Assembly: GCF_030709675.1 (NCBI RefSeq) | Contig: NZ_JAUZQD010000001.1 | Location: 434,001-498,000 of the forward strand | Direction of reading: 5' to 3' | Origin: Symbioplanes lichenis | Lineage (GTDB): Bacteria > Actinomycetota > Actinomycetes > Mycobacteriales > Micromonosporaceae | Length of the DNA: 64,000 nucleotides | Shown here: positions 52,917-62,029 of the stretch, piece by piece | Numbering within the stretch: position 1 is the stretch's first letter | How the letters are laid out: each line of letters opens with the position of its first letter | The notes under the pieces: generated by a model | Told to the model about the DNA's origin: nothing | The model's input: the letters and a program-made list of their open reading frames with translations, nothing else | Database searches by the model: none | Program-made: the position numbers and the translations under genes

Positions 52917-54644
52917 TCAAAGCGTCTGGATCGTCGCGATGCGCTCTTCGAGTTGTTCGATCGTGGCCTGCGCCGACGGCGGACCGCCGCACAGCCGCCG
53001 CAGCTCCGCGTGGATCTTGCCGTGGGGCAGGTTGGTGCGATGGTGGTGCGCCGCCACCAGGGTGTTGAGCTGACGGCGGAGCGAGACCCGCCGCTCGGCC
53101 GCGCTCATCGGCGCCTCCCGCGGCGCCGGCACAGCCTCCTTGGGCTCGGCGGTGGCCACGGTGCGCTTCTGGGCCGCGATCTGGTCGGCCTGGCGCTTGT
53201 TGAGCAGCACGGCCACCTGGTCCGGGGAGAGCAGCCCGGGCAGCCCGAGGTATTCCTCCTCCTCGGCGGTGCCGGTGCGGGCGCCCGTGCCGAACGACGC
53301 GCCGTCATAGATGACCTGGTCGAGCTCGGCCGTCGCGGAGAGCGCCTCGAAGTGCTTCTCCAGCTCGCCCTCGGCCTTCTCCTCGCGCTGGGCGCGCTCG
53401 AGCAGGTCGTCGTCGAGGCCGTCCTTGTCCTTGGGGGCGCCGAGGACGTGGTCGCGCTGAGCCTCCATCTCGCTGGCCAGGCCGAGCAGGTGCGGCACGC
53501 TGGGCACGAACACGGTGGCGGTCTCGCCGGGGCGCCGCGATCGCACGAAGCGGCCGATGGCCTGGGCGAAGTAGAGCGGCGTGGAGGCGCTCGTCGCATA
53601 GACGCCGACGGCGAGGCGCGGGATGTCGACGCCCTCGGACACCATTCGGACGGCGACCAGCCAGCGCTGCTCGGAGGTCGCGAACTCGGCGATGCGCTTC
53701 GAGGCGCCGTCGTCGTCGGAGAGGACCACGACGGCCTTCTCGCCGGTGATCTCCTCCAGCAGCTTCGCATAGGCCCGGGCGGTCTGCTGCTCGCTCGCGA
53801 TGACCAGGCCACCCGCGTCGGTCATCCCGTGCGCGCGGAGCTTGGAGAGGCGATTGTTGGCGGCCCGCATGACCTGGGGCATCCAGTCGCCGCGGTGGTC
53901 GAGGGCCGTGCGCCACGCCTGGGCGATGAGGTCCTTGGTCATCGGCTCGCCCAGCCGCGCCGCGAGCTCGTCGCCGGCGTTGGTGCGCCAGCGGGTCTCC
54001 CCCGAGTACGCGAGGAAGATGACCGGCCGGACCACGCCGTCGCGCAGCGCGTCGCTGTAGCCGTAGACCGAGTCGGAGCGGGAGCGCTGCAATCCGTCGT
54101 CGCCGCGCTCGTAGTCGACGAACGGGATCGGGTTGTCGTCGGAGCGGAACGGCGTCCCGGTCAGCATCAGCCGCCGCTCGGCCTCCTCGAAGGCCTGCTT
54201 GACGCCGTCGCCCCAGGTGCGCGAGTCGCCGGCGTGGTGCACCTCGTCGAGGATGATCAGCGAGCGGCGGGTCATCGTGCGGCGGCGGTGGACCATCGGC
54301 GCCATGCCGACCTGGGCGTAGGTGAGGACGGCCCCGTGGAAGTCGCGCGAGCTGTGCACGTCGGAGTTGCGGAAGGCCGAGTCGAGCTGGATGCCGACCC
54401 GCGCGGCCGCCTGGGCCCACTGGGTCTTGAGGTGCTCGGTGGGGCAGACCACGGTGACGGCCTCGACGGTGCCGTCGTTGAGCAGCTCCGCGGCGATCCG
54501 CAGGGCGAACGTGGTCTTGCCGGCGCCGGGCGTCGCCACGGCCATGAAGTCGGGCGAGCGCTTGCGCAGATATTTCACCAGGGCTTTGCGCTGCCAGTCG
54601 CGCAGCGAAGGAAAAGTGTCCAGGTTCGGCAACGTCGGACTCAA
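52917..54644 (-). CDS. DEAD/DEAH-box superfamily 2 helicase
   Basis: The product has 575 aa from TTG 54644 (GAGAAGGGG upstream), which gives the start LSPTLPNLDTFPSLRDWQ. Walker A is ATPGAGKTT (about 38-46), Walker B is ILDEVHHAG, motif III is LTGTPFRSDD, and motif VI lies in QAIGRFVRSRR. An Asp/Glu-rich C-terminal part follows. It resembles the ResIII/UvsW-like family of stand-alone helicases. No nuclease, methylase or phage gene accompanies it, so a defence role is not supported. Confidence 0.88.
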   Translation of the reverse strand: MSPTLPNLDTFPSLRDWQRKALVKYLRKRSPDFMAVATPGAGKTTFALRIAAELLNDGTVEAVTVVCPTEHLKTQWAQAAARVGIQLDSAFRNSDVHSSRDFHGAVLTYAQVGMAPMVHRRRTMTRRSLIILDEVHHAGDSRTWGDGVKQAFEEAERRLMLTGTPFRSDDNPIPFVDYERGDDGLQRSRSDSVYGYSDALRDGVVRPVIFLAYSGETRWRTNAGDELAARLGEPMTKDLIAQAWRTALDHRGDWMPQVMRAANNRLSKLRAHGMTDAGGLVIASEQQTARAYAKLLEEITGEKAVVVLSDDDGASKRIAEFATSEQRWLVAVRMVSEGVDIPRLAVGVYATSASTPLYFAQAIGRFVRSRRPGETATVFVPSVPHLLGLASEMEAQRDHVLGAPKDKDGLDDDLLERAQREEKAEGELEKHFEALSATAELDQVIYDGASFGTGARTGTAEEEEYLGLPGLLSPDQVAVLLNKRQADQIAAQKRTVATAEPKEAVPAPREAPMSAAERRVSLRRQLNTLVAAHHHRTNLPHGKIHAELRRLCGGPPSAQATIEQLEERIATIQTL

Positions 54645-54664
54645 GCTGCGACGACCCCTTCTCC

Positions 54665-54693
54665 ATGAAAACAACCCCCGCGGATTGCCGCGG
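54665..54693 (-). terminator. Short hairpin terminator of the channel gene
   Basis: On the minus strand CCGCGG-CAAT-CCGCGG is followed by GGGTTGTTTT, ending the transcript from the channel gene just upstream of the helicase. Confidence 0.6.
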
Positions 54694-54735
54694 AGGCGGA
54701 CCCCAGCATAAACCGGGAAGCCGGTCACCCGGGGT

Positions 54736-55350
54736 CTACGGCACCGCCACAGGAGCGGACCACCGCCGGCGCAGGGCGATGAGGCGCACCCCCGTCATGG
54801 CCGCCGCCGCCGCGCCCAGAGTGATCACGTCGGCGACGTTTGCCCAGTTCAGCACGGTAACCGCGACCGCGCCGCCGAGGGCCACGATGGCGTAGATGTC
54901 CCGCTGGAGGACGACCGGGATCTCGCCGGTGAGCAGGTCGCGGGCGAGTCCGCCGCCGATCGCAGTGAGCATTCCCACCAAGCAGGCGCCGACCGGTGGG
55001 ACGCCGGCGTGCAGGGCCTTGAGCGTGCCGGTGACCGTGAAGAGGCCCAGCCCGGCCGCGTCGAGCAGGAGCACGGTCCGACGCAGCCGGTTGAGCTGCG
55101 GATGCAGCCAGAAGGTGGCGACCGCCGCCAGCACGGCCCCGATCGCGTAACGCCAGTCGGCGAAGGCGAGCGGCGGCACCGCGCCGATCACGAGATCGCG
55201 CAGGATGCCGCCGCCCAGGGCCGCCACGAAGCCGACGAAGGCCACGCCGAACAGATCGAGACGCTTCGCGATCGCGGCACTGGCGCCGGAGGCCGCGAAG
55301 ACCGCCACACCGATCAGGTCCGCGACGAGCAGAGAGTAACTTCCCGTCAC
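54736..55350 (-). CDS. Trimeric intracellular cation (TRIC)-type channel, UPF0126
   Basis: The product has 204 aa with seven TM helices in two repeats. Each repeat has the glycine-rich AALGGGILRDLVIG or TAIGGGLARDLLTGEIP motif that lines the pore in bacterial TRIC channels. It is probably a K+/Na+ conducting trimer. GTG 55350 has GGAG upstream. The DUF3039 gene lies 22 bases upstream on the same strand. Confidence 0.92.
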   Translation of the reverse strand: MTGSYSLLVADLIGVAVFAASGASAAIAKRLDLFGVAFVGFVAALGGGILRDLVIGAVPPLAFADWRYAIGAVLAAVATFWLHPQLNRLRRTVLLLDAAGLGLFTVTGTLKALHAGVPPVGACLVGMLTAIGGGLARDLLTGEIPVVLQRDIYAIVALGGAVAVTVLNWANVADVITLGAAAAAMTGVRLIALRRRWSAPVAVP

Positions 55351-55372
55351 GGGAGGAGCTCCAGGATCAGAA

Positions 55373-55597
55373 CTAGTGCTGCATCGACTCGTAGATCTCC
55401 TTGCACTGCGGGCACACCGGCGACCCCGGCTTCGGCGACTTGGTCACCGGGAAGGTCTCCCCGCACAGCGCGACCACGAAGGTGCCCATGACGGCACTCT
55501 CGGCGATCTTCTCCTTGCGCACGTAGTGGAACATGTCGGGCGCATCGTCGGTGTCCTGGTCCTGGGTTTCCGGGCGCTCGAGGATGTCCGTGCTCAC
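55373..55597 (-). CDS. DUF3039 family protein
   Basis: The product has 74 aa. An acidic start is followed by FHYVRKEKIAESAVMGTFVVALCGETFPV and CPQCKEIY. One Cys plus a CxxC pair suggest zinc binding. It is conserved in actinobacteria; function unknown. It starts at GTG 55597. Confidence 0.9.
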   Translation of the reverse strand: MSTDILERPETQDQDTDDAPDMFHYVRKEKIAESAVMGTFVVALCGETFPVTKSPKPGSPVCPQCKEIYESMQH

Positions 55598-55756
55598 GGC
55601 GTCTGCCTCTCGTCAAGATGATGCGGCACGAGGCCGCGGTGAAAGTCGGTTTGATGTCCGCCGCGAGCCCCCCGGCTTCCGCGGCGGAAGCGTCAACCAG
55701 CAAGTCTGACACCTCACGCGTGGTCGGTCCAACGGCGGCGGCCCGCACGAGGGCCG

Positions 55757-55762
55757 TACCTT
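55757..55762 (+). promoter_or_regulatory. -10 box TACCTT for psuG-psuK
   Basis: TACCTT ends 7 bases before GTG 55770, a leaderless promoter. Confidence 0.6.
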
Positions 55763-55769
55763 GGTGATC

Positions 55770-56738
55770 GTGACCGAATCCACGCGGCCGCTGGGCCGCT
55801 TTGCCATCCGTTACGGCGACCACGTGACCCGGGCCCGCCGCGACGGCCGTCCCGTGGTGGCGCTGGAGAGCACCATCATCTCGCACGGCCTCCCCCGGCC
55901 CGACAACCTGCGCGTGGCCCGGGAGATCGAGCAGACCGTCCGGGACAACGGCGCCGTGCCGGCCACCATCGGCATGCTCGGCGGCGAGCTGATCGTCGGC
56001 CTCGAGGACGCCCAGATCGAACAGCTGGCGGGCGCCGACGGCGTGGCGAAGCTCTCCGTCCGGGACCTCGCGCTCGGCGCCGCCACGAGGGCCGACGGTG
56101 CCACCACGGTCGCGGCCACCAGCGCCGTGGCCGCCGCGGCGGGGATCAAGGTCTTCGCCACGGGCGGTCTCGGGGGCGTGCACCGCGAGGCGAACACCAC
56201 ATTCGACGAGTCCGCCGACCTGACAACGCTGTCGCGTACGCCGATCGTCGTGGTCTGCGCCGGCGTCAAGTCGATCCTCGACGTGGGCGCCACCCTCGAG
56301 CGCCTGGAAACCCTGGGCGTGGCGGTGGCGGGCTACGGCACGCGGCGCTTCCCGGGCTTCTTCGTCACCGACGGCGGCTTCGACGTCGACTGGCAGCTCG
56401 ACACGCCGGAGCAGGTCGCGGCCACCATCGCCGCGCGCGACGACCACGGCGCCGGTGCGGGCGCGCTGGTCCTGGGCAACCCGCTGCCGGTCGGCGAGCA
56501 GCTGGACACCGAGCTGCACGACCGCACGCTCGCCGAGGGCCTGCGGCTGCTCTCCCAGCACGGGGTCAGCGGCAAGGCGGTGACGCCGTTCCTGCTGTCG
56601 CATTTCCACAGCAGCACCGAGGGCAAGAGCCTGGAGGTCAACGTCCGGATCATCCTGCGCAACGCGGCGCTGGCGGCCCGGATCGCCGCCGCTGCGACCC
56701 CCGCGCACGCCTCGCTGGGCTTCTCCCTCCCCCAGTGA
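55770..56738 (+). CDS. psuG: Pseudouridine-5'-phosphate glycosidase PsuG
   Basis: The product has 322 aa. The family marks VALESTIISHGLPRPDN, ATGGLGGVHREA and VVVCAGVKSILDVGATLERLETLGV are present. The enzyme breaks the C-C bond of pseudouridine 5'-phosphate into uracil and ribose 5-phosphate. The stop overlaps psuK (GTGA), giving a two-gene pseudouridine salvage operon. Confidence 0.95.
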   Translation: MTESTRPLGRFAIRYGDHVTRARRDGRPVVALESTIISHGLPRPDNLRVAREIEQTVRDNGAVPATIGMLGGELIVGLEDAQIEQLAGADGVAKLSVRDLALGAATRADGATTVAATSAVAAAAGIKVFATGGLGGVHREANTTFDESADLTTLSRTPIVVVCAGVKSILDVGATLERLETLGVAVAGYGTRRFPGFFVTDGGFDVDWQLDTPEQVAATIAARDDHGAGAGALVLGNPLPVGEQLDTELHDRTLAEGLRLLSQHGVSGKAVTPFLLSHFHSSTEGKSLEVNVRIILRNAALAARIAAAATPAHASLGFSLPQ

Positions 56739-57616
56739 CCACCGCCGCCGTCGTGGTCGTCGGAGACCTGGTCACGGACATCCTGGTCGAGCAGGCCGGG
56801 CCGCCGGCGCCGGGCTCCGACACCGACGCCCGGATCCGGATCTCCGGCGGCGGGCAGGCGGCCAACACGGCCGCCTGGCTGGCGCACGCGGGCGCCGATG
56901 TGACGCTGATCGCCGCGGCGGGCGACGACGACGCCGGCCGGGAGCGGGTCGCGGAGCTGGAGGCGGGCGGCGTGCGCTGTGCCGTGCGTCACCACGCCGG
57001 CGCGACGACCGGCAGCATCGTGGTGCTCACGTCGCCGCACGAGCGCACGATGATCACCGACCGGGGCGCGGCGCTGCTGCTCGACCCGGCGGACGTGCGA
57101 GCGGCGATCGCGGCGGCCCAGGCCCGCCACCTGCACCTGTCGGGCTACCCCCTGCTGCACGCGGGGTCTCGCCCCGGCGGGCTGGCCGCCCTTGCCGCGG
57201 CCCGGGACAAGGGCCTCACGACCAGCGTCGACGCGGCCTCGGCGGCGCCGTTGCGCTCGCTGCCGGGCTTTCTCGACCTGGTACGCGACACCGACCTGCT
57301 CCTGTGCAACACCGACGAAGCCACGGCCCTCGCCGGGGCGGGCACCGCCGAGGAGCAGGCCGGGCGGCTCCTCGGCCACGCCGCCCACGTGATCGTCAAA
57401 CGCGGCGAGCACGGCGCAGTGTGGCGCTCGCGGACGGGACAGACGTGGCACGGGCGCGCGGTGTCCGTACCGTCGATCGATCCGACCGGCGCGGGTGACG
57501 CCTTCGCCGCCGGCCTGCTCCACGCCTGGCTGGGCGGGCAGCAGCCGGAAGCCGCCCTGGCCGCCGCGGCCACCCTCGGCGCCGCGGCCGTCCAGAAACT
57601 CGGCGCGCGGCCTTAG
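56735..57616 (+). CDS. psuK: PfkB-family kinase, likely pseudouridine kinase PsuK
   Basis: The product has 293 aa. PfkB signature 1 is SGGGQAANTAAWLAHAGADV, and signature 2 is DPTGAGDAFAAGLLHAW with the catalytic Asp. It would phosphorylate pseudouridine for PsuG. The assignment rests on the operon position, since sequence alone shows only a sugar or nucleoside kinase. The stop interlocks with the convergent DUF3099 stop (TTAG). Confidence 0.9.
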   Translation: MTTAAVVVVGDLVTDILVEQAGPPAPGSDTDARIRISGGGQAANTAAWLAHAGADVTLIAAAGDDDAGRERVAELEAGGVRCAVRHHAGATTGSIVVLTSPHERTMITDRGAALLLDPADVRAAIAAAQARHLHLSGYPLLHAGSRPGGLAALAAARDKGLTTSVDAASAAPLRSLPGFLDLVRDTDLLLCNTDEATALAGAGTAEEQAGRLLGHAAHVIVKRGEHGAVWRSRTGQTWHGRAVSVPSIDPTGAGDAFAAGLLHAWLGGQQPEAALAAAATLGAAAVQKLGARP

Positions 57617-57963
57617 GGCTCGATGTCGATCGTGCGCTGCTCCTGCTGCTCCGCGCTCTCGCGGTCGAGCGCCCGGACCCGCTGCCCGGGCTGCGGCACG
57701 GCCGGGTTGGCCTTGCTCTTGGGCGGGCGGTCGTTGGCGATCAAGACGGCCGCCCACGGCAGGAACACCATGCCGAGGGCGCAGAACGCGAGCCAGAGGG
57801 GCAGGAGAGGCGGCTGGAGGCTGATGAGGATCGCCCCGGCGACGAGGCACAGCGTGCGCAGGCCCATCATCGAGACATAGCGGAGCTGGCGGCTGCGAAG
57901 CTGGTCGCCCTGGCTGCGGGCGGCATCGGTGATCAGGACCGGCCGCTCCGACTGCTTCTTCAC
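57613..57963 (-). CDS. DUF3099 membrane protein
   Basis: The product has 116 aa from GTG 57963 (AAGGA 7 bases upstream); in-frame ATGs near 58030 are alternatives. RPVLITDAARSQGDQLRSRQLRYVSMMGLR is the DUF3099 start, followed by two TM helices (about 35-75) and a charged tail. Function unknown. Confidence 0.85.
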   Translation of the reverse strand: MKKQSERPVLITDAARSQGDQLRSRQLRYVSMMGLRTLCLVAGAILISLQPPLLPLWLAFCALGMVFLPWAAVLIANDRPPKSKANPAVPQPGQRVRALDRESAEQQEQRTIDIEP

Positions 57964-58065
57964 CACTTCATCCTTGCACTGCGCGGGGGCAGCGACCACC
58001 GCACTTTTCACGAGCTTTTCACCGGGCATCATTGACTGGCGCGCGCGGCGACCGATGGGGAGAAC

Positions 58066-60426
58066 GTGTCGCAGCCCACCGCCGTGTCGAAGCGCCGCCG
58101 CCGGGCCGGCGTCGCGCTCGTCGTCGTGGTCGCGCTGATCGGCAGCTTCCTGGCGGCGGTCGCCACCCGCGGCGCCTATCGGGCCGAACACCGCTATGCC
58201 GCGCATCTCATGGACCGCTACACGGCGGACCTGGATCGGACCATCACCACGGAGATCCAGCGGTACGGCGACACGCTCGCCGACGTCGCCACCGCCCTCG
58301 GCGCGCAGCGCGACCTGACCTCCGAGGACTTCACCTGGGTCACCACCCGGGTCAGCACGCGGCGGCTGCCCGGCGCCACGGCGCTCGCCTTCGTGGCGGC
58401 CACGGCCGACCCCGGCATCGCCGCGCTCGAGGACTACTGGACGGAGCAGGGCGCCACCGACCTCACGCTTCACCCCGCGCGTACGGGCATCGAGCACCGC
58501 TTCACCGTCTTCACCCGCGCCTTCGACGGCCACGACGTCGTCCCGGGCCGGGACCTGGCCGGGGTACCCGCCGCCGACGCCGCCCTCACGAGCGCCCGTG
58601 ACACCGGCGCCTTCGCGGTCAGCCCGGCCTACGTGCTCCCGGCCGACCTCGCCCTGCCCGCCGCCGACCGGCAGATGTCGTTCACGTTCGCGGTGCCCGT
58701 CTACTTCCTCGGCGGCACGTTCCGGGGCTGGCTGGCCATGGGCGTCCACGGGCGGGACCTGTTGAGCCAGACCCTGGAGACCCAGACGTACGGGCGGGTG
58801 GCGGCCGAGCTCTCCGACGGTGGCCGGATCGTGGCGTCGTCCGGCGCGCCCGCCGCCGCTCCGGCGCGGCTGGACCGGGTGACGCACATCGCGGCGGGGG
58901 ATCGTACGTGGGAATTGCGGGTGCGCCCGGCCACTCCCCTGCTGAAGGAGACCGACCGGGGCCTGACCCTCACCGCGCTGGGCGTCTCCGCGGTGATCGT
59001 GCTGCTCGCGACCGCCCTGGTGGCCCTGCTCGCCTTCGCCCGCAACCGGGCCATGGCCAAGGTCGACACGGCCACCGCCGCCCTGCGCGAGGACATCGCC
59101 CGGCGCCAGGAGGTCGAGACCCGGCTCCGCGACCGCGAGCAGGAGTTGCAACGGCTCGCCCTCCGGGACCCGCTGACCGGGCTGGCCAACCGGGCGGGGG
59201 TGGATGCGCGGCTGGCCGAGGTCGTGGGCACCCGGTCCGACATCGCGCTGCTGCTGCTCGACCTGGACGACTTCAAGCTGGTCAACGACGCGTACGGGCA
59301 CGCGGCCGGCGACGTGGTGCTGACCGAGTTCGCCGCGGTGCTGCAGGCCGCCGTACGCGCGGAGGACGTCGCCGCGCGGATCGGCGGCGACGAGTTCGTG
59401 GTCCTTCTCACCGGCATCGCTGACGACGGCGAGGCGGTCGCCGCGGCGGAACGCATCGCTGCGGCTGCTGCTCCGGTCGCGCTCGGTGAAGACCTGATTC
59501 CGGTACGGGTCAGCATCGGCGTCGCCACCCCGTCGTCCGGGGAGTCGCCCAAGGAGCTGCTGCGTCGCGCCGACATGGCCATGTACGAGGCGAAGCAGGA
59601 GGGCACTCACGGCGTACGGCTGCACGACCCGGCGATGACCGACCAGCGCGCCGCCGACGCCCAGCTCGGCGAGGAGCTGGCCGGGGCGGTCGAGCGGGAC
59701 GAGCTGACGGTCCTCTACCAGCCGCTCGTCGACCTCGCCGACGGCCGCCCGGTCGGGGTCGAAGCCCTGGTCCGCTGGGAGCACCCGGTCCTCGGCCTGG
59801 TATCGCCCACCCGCTTCATCCCCATCGCCGAGCGCACCGGCATGATCGACGCCATCGGCCTCCACGTCCTCCGCGAGGCCTGCCGGCAGATCGCTGCCTG
59901 GGGCGACGGCCTCTACGTGAGCGTCAACGTGTCGCCCCGCCAGCTCCACGAGCCCGGCCTGGTCGACCACGTCCTCGCCGCCCTGAGCCGGGCCGGCCTC
60001 GAACCGTCGCGCCTGGTGCTGGAAATCACCGAGTCGGCCCTGGTCGACGATGCGGCGGGCATCGAGATGCTGGCCGAGCTGCGCCGCCACGGCATCCGCA
60101 TCGCCGTCGACGACTTCGGCACCGGCTACTCGTCCCTGCACTACCTGACCCGGCTGCCGATCGACATCCTCAAGATCGACCGCAGCTTCGTCGCCCAGCT
60201 CGACGGCACCGGTGAGGGCGCGGGCATCGCCGAGGCCATCGTCCGCCTCAGCCGCGCCCTGCACCTGACCACCGTCGCCGAGGGTATCGAGACCACCGAC
60301 CAGGCCACCGAGCTTCAGCTGCTGGGCTGCGGCATCGGCCAGGGCTACCTCTTCGCCAAGCCCATGCCGGCCGACGAGGCCCTCAGGATGCTGGCGTCCG
60401 CGCGGCCGCCTTCATCTCTTTCTTGA
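58066..60426 (+). CDS. CHASE-GGDEF-EAL protein (c-di-GMP turnover)
   Basis: The product has 786 aa. TM1 (about 14-34), a periplasmic-side CHASE sensor (about 75-270) and TM2 (about 303-325) precede a coiled coil, a GGDEF domain with intact GGDEF near residue 440, and an EAL domain. The EAL domain keeps EAL near 565 and DDFGTGYSS, so both cyclase and phosphodiesterase sites look usable. GTG 58066 has GGGGAG upstream. Its last 44 bases overlap the convergent HhH gene. Confidence 0.95.
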   Translation: MSQPTAVSKRRRRAGVALVVVVALIGSFLAAVATRGAYRAEHRYAAHLMDRYTADLDRTITTEIQRYGDTLADVATALGAQRDLTSEDFTWVTTRVSTRRLPGATALAFVAATADPGIAALEDYWTEQGATDLTLHPARTGIEHRFTVFTRAFDGHDVVPGRDLAGVPAADAALTSARDTGAFAVSPAYVLPADLALPAADRQMSFTFAVPVYFLGGTFRGWLAMGVHGRDLLSQTLETQTYGRVAAELSDGGRIVASSGAPAAAPARLDRVTHIAAGDRTWELRVRPATPLLKETDRGLTLTALGVSAVIVLLATALVALLAFARNRAMAKVDTATAALREDIARRQEVETRLRDREQELQRLALRDPLTGLANRAGVDARLAEVVGTRSDIALLLLDLDDFKLVNDAYGHAAGDVVLTEFAAVLQAAVRAEDVAARIGGDEFVVLLTGIADDGEAVAAAERIAAAAAPVALGEDLIPVRVSIGVATPSSGESPKELLRRADMAMYEAKQEGTHGVRLHDPAMTDQRAADAQLGEELAGAVERDELTVLYQPLVDLADGRPVGVEALVRWEHPVLGLVSPTRFIPIAERTGMIDAIGLHVLREACRQIAAWGDGLYVSVNVSPRQLHEPGLVDHVLAALSRAGLEPSRLVLEITESALVDDAAGIEMLAELRRHGIRIAVDDFGTGYSSLHYLTRLPIDILKIDRSFVAQLDGTGEGAGIAEAIVRLSRALHLTTVAEGIETTDQATELQLLGCGIGQGYLFAKPMPADEALRMLASARPPSSLS

Positions 60427-60958
60427 ACGCCCGCACCTTCCCGAGCGACTCCTCGTCCACGATGTCGGCCACGGACCGGTAAGCCCCCTGCTCGCCGTAG
60501 CCGCCCGCCGCCTCCCGCCAGCCCGGCGGCTGTACACCGTACTGCTTGCCCAGCAGCGCCGCGAAGATCTGCGACTTCTGCTTCCCGAAGCCGGGCAGCG
60601 CCGCGATCCGCTTGACCAGCTCCTTGCCGTCAGCCGCCCCGGCCCACAGGTTCTCCGCCCGGCCGTCATAGGTCCCGACCAGCGCCCGGCACACCTCCTG
60701 CACCCGGGCGGCCATGGCCTTGGGAAAGCGGTGCAGCGCCGGCGGCTCAGCGAAAATCGTGACGAGCGCCTCGGGGTCGAAGCCGGCCAGCTCCTCGGCG
60801 GTGGGCGCGTGGCCGAGCCGCTGCGCGAGCACATGGGGCGAGGTGAACGCCTTCTCCAGCGGAATCTGCTGGTCCAGCACCATCCCGATGAGCAGCGCGA
60901 GCGGGTCGGTCGAGAGCAGCTCGTTGGCCTCGGCCGGGATGGGCAGGGAGAGCGTCAT
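60383..60958 (-). CDS. HhH-GPD-type base-excision repair protein
   Basis: The product has 191 aa. DPLALLIGMVLDQQIPLEKAF and a helix-hairpin-helix with the turn LPGFGKQKSQIFAALLG resemble DNA glycosylases of the HhH-GPD fold. The catalytic Asp normally after the turn is not obvious, so activity is uncertain. It overlaps the CHASE-GGDEF-EAL gene antisense by 44 bases. Confidence 0.85.
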   Translation of the reverse strand: MTLSLPIPAEANELLSTDPLALLIGMVLDQQIPLEKAFTSPHVLAQRLGHAPTAEELAGFDPEALVTIFAEPPALHRFPKAMAARVQEVCRALVGTYDGRAENLWAGAADGKELVKRIAALPGFGKQKSQIFAALLGKQYGVQPPGWREAAGGYGEQGAYRSVADIVDEESLGKVRAFKKEMKAAARTPAS

Positions 60959-61020
60959 GCCTGCATCCTAGAAGCCGAGCCGGGCGGAGACTACGGAGAG
61001 CGAAGATGTACATGTTCGCG

Positions 61021-61026
61021 TACCAT
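61021..61026 (+). promoter_or_regulatory. -10 box TACCAT of the Fic antitoxin-toxin operon
   Basis: TACCAT ends 7 bases before ATG 61034. GTAC occurs at 61008 and 61019, flanking the box, and could be half sites of an operator. Confidence 0.5.
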
Positions 61027-61033
61027 TGAGGTT

Positions 61034-61363
61034 ATGAGTCTGCAGGAAGTGCTGGGCGTCGCCGAGGCGCGCAGGCGGCTGCCCGACCTGCTGGCCGGCT
61101 TCAGCCGGGGCAACGGCGAGTCGGTGTTTCTCGGCGCTCATCGCAAGGCGGTCGGGGTCCTCGTGCCAGTGCAGGTCTACGACGAGCTGCGCGGCGACCG
61201 CGAGCGGGCGACCGGCGACGCGCTCGGATCGGTGCGGGCCGAGGGGCTCGAGCCGTCTCCGGTGGCAGCCGAGCTGGCCGGGCTCTTCGCCCAAGGCCGC
61301 ATCACCGCGGGCCAGATGGAAGCGATGCTGCTGGCCTACCACCACGCCGGGTCACCTGACTAG
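61034..61363 (+). CDS. Fic antitoxin: Phd/YefM-like plus VbhA-like segment
   Basis: The product has 109 aa. Residues 1-52 (VAEARRRLPDLLAGFSRG, VFLGAHRKAVGVLVPVQVYDEL) resemble Phd/YefM antitoxins, which bind operator DNA. Residues 63-102 (ALGSVRAEGLEPSPVAAEL, RITAGQMEAML) resemble VbhA, with S66-x-x-x-E70-G71, the inhibitory SxxxE(G/N) motif that blocks ATP binding by Fic proteins. The Fic gene follows 24 bases later. Leaderless start at ATG 61034. Confidence 0.8.
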   Translation: MSLQEVLGVAEARRRLPDLLAGFSRGNGESVFLGAHRKAVGVLVPVQVYDELRGDRERATGDALGSVRAEGLEPSPVAAELAGLFAQGRITAGQMEAMLLAYHHAGSPD

Positions 61364-61387
61364 ATCGCTGCTGCGAGAGTGATCGGC

Positions 61388-61978
61388 GTGGACGACGCCG
61401 CGAGTGAAGACCCATACGTCGACCGCCATGGCGTTCTCGTCAACAAGCTGGGCATCACCTCCGCGAGCGTGCTCAGCCAGGCCGAGGCGGACCTGAGCCT
61501 CGTCGCTCTCCTGCGCCTCTCCGTCCACCCGCTGCCCGGCAGATACGACCTTGACCACCTCCGGCAATTCCACCGGCAGATCTTCGGCGTGGTCTACCCC
61601 TGGGCCGGCGAGCTACGCACCGTCGACCTCGCCCGGACCGAGAACGACCGGTTCTGCCGATGGACTTTCCTCGAGTCGTACGCGGCCGGCGTCTTCGGCG
61701 AACTCGCGGCGGAACGGCTGCTCACCGGCCTTCCCCGGAGCAATTTCGTCGCGCGGCTGGCGCATTTCTACGGCGAGATCAACGCTCTGCACCCGTTCCG
61801 CGAGGGCAACGGACGGACACAACGCGCCTTTCTCGGTCAGCTGGCTCGCGAGGCCGGCTGGCGGATCGCATGGAGCGCCCTCGACGCGACGGAGAACGAC
61901 CAGGCGTCGGCGGCCTCCTTGCGAGGTGACGAGGAGCCCTTGCTCGCCCTGCTCGACGATCTCGTTCGCCCGCTGTGA
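61388..61978 (+). CDS. Fic family toxin (predicted AMP-transferase)
   Basis: The product has 196 aa from GTG 61388 (GAGAG 8 bases upstream; GTG 61379 is also possible). DPYVDRHGVLVNKLGI starts a class I Fic fold, and HPFREGNGRTQR (135-146) is the full active-site loop HxFx(D/E)GNGRxxR. It would AMPylate a target such as topoisomerase or a GTPase. No inhibitory helix is found inside this protein, consistent with control by the separate antitoxin. Confidence 0.92.
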   Translation: MDDAASEDPYVDRHGVLVNKLGITSASVLSQAEADLSLVALLRLSVHPLPGRYDLDHLRQFHRQIFGVVYPWAGELRTVDLARTENDRFCRWTFLESYAAGVFGELAAERLLTGLPRSNFVARLAHFYGEINALHPFREGNGRTQRAFLGQLAREAGWRIAWSALDATENDQASAASLRGDEEPLLALLDDLVRPL

Positions 61979-62029
61979 GAGCCACCCGGACCCGGTTTGC
62001 CCGGCGACGGTCCGGGCAACTCTGTGACC

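Noticed and set aside
52917-54644. Helicase as part of a restriction or anti-phage system
   Set aside because: No methylase, nuclease, specificity subunit or other defence gene is adjacent. Neighbours are housekeeping genes, so a repair-type helicase is the simpler reading.
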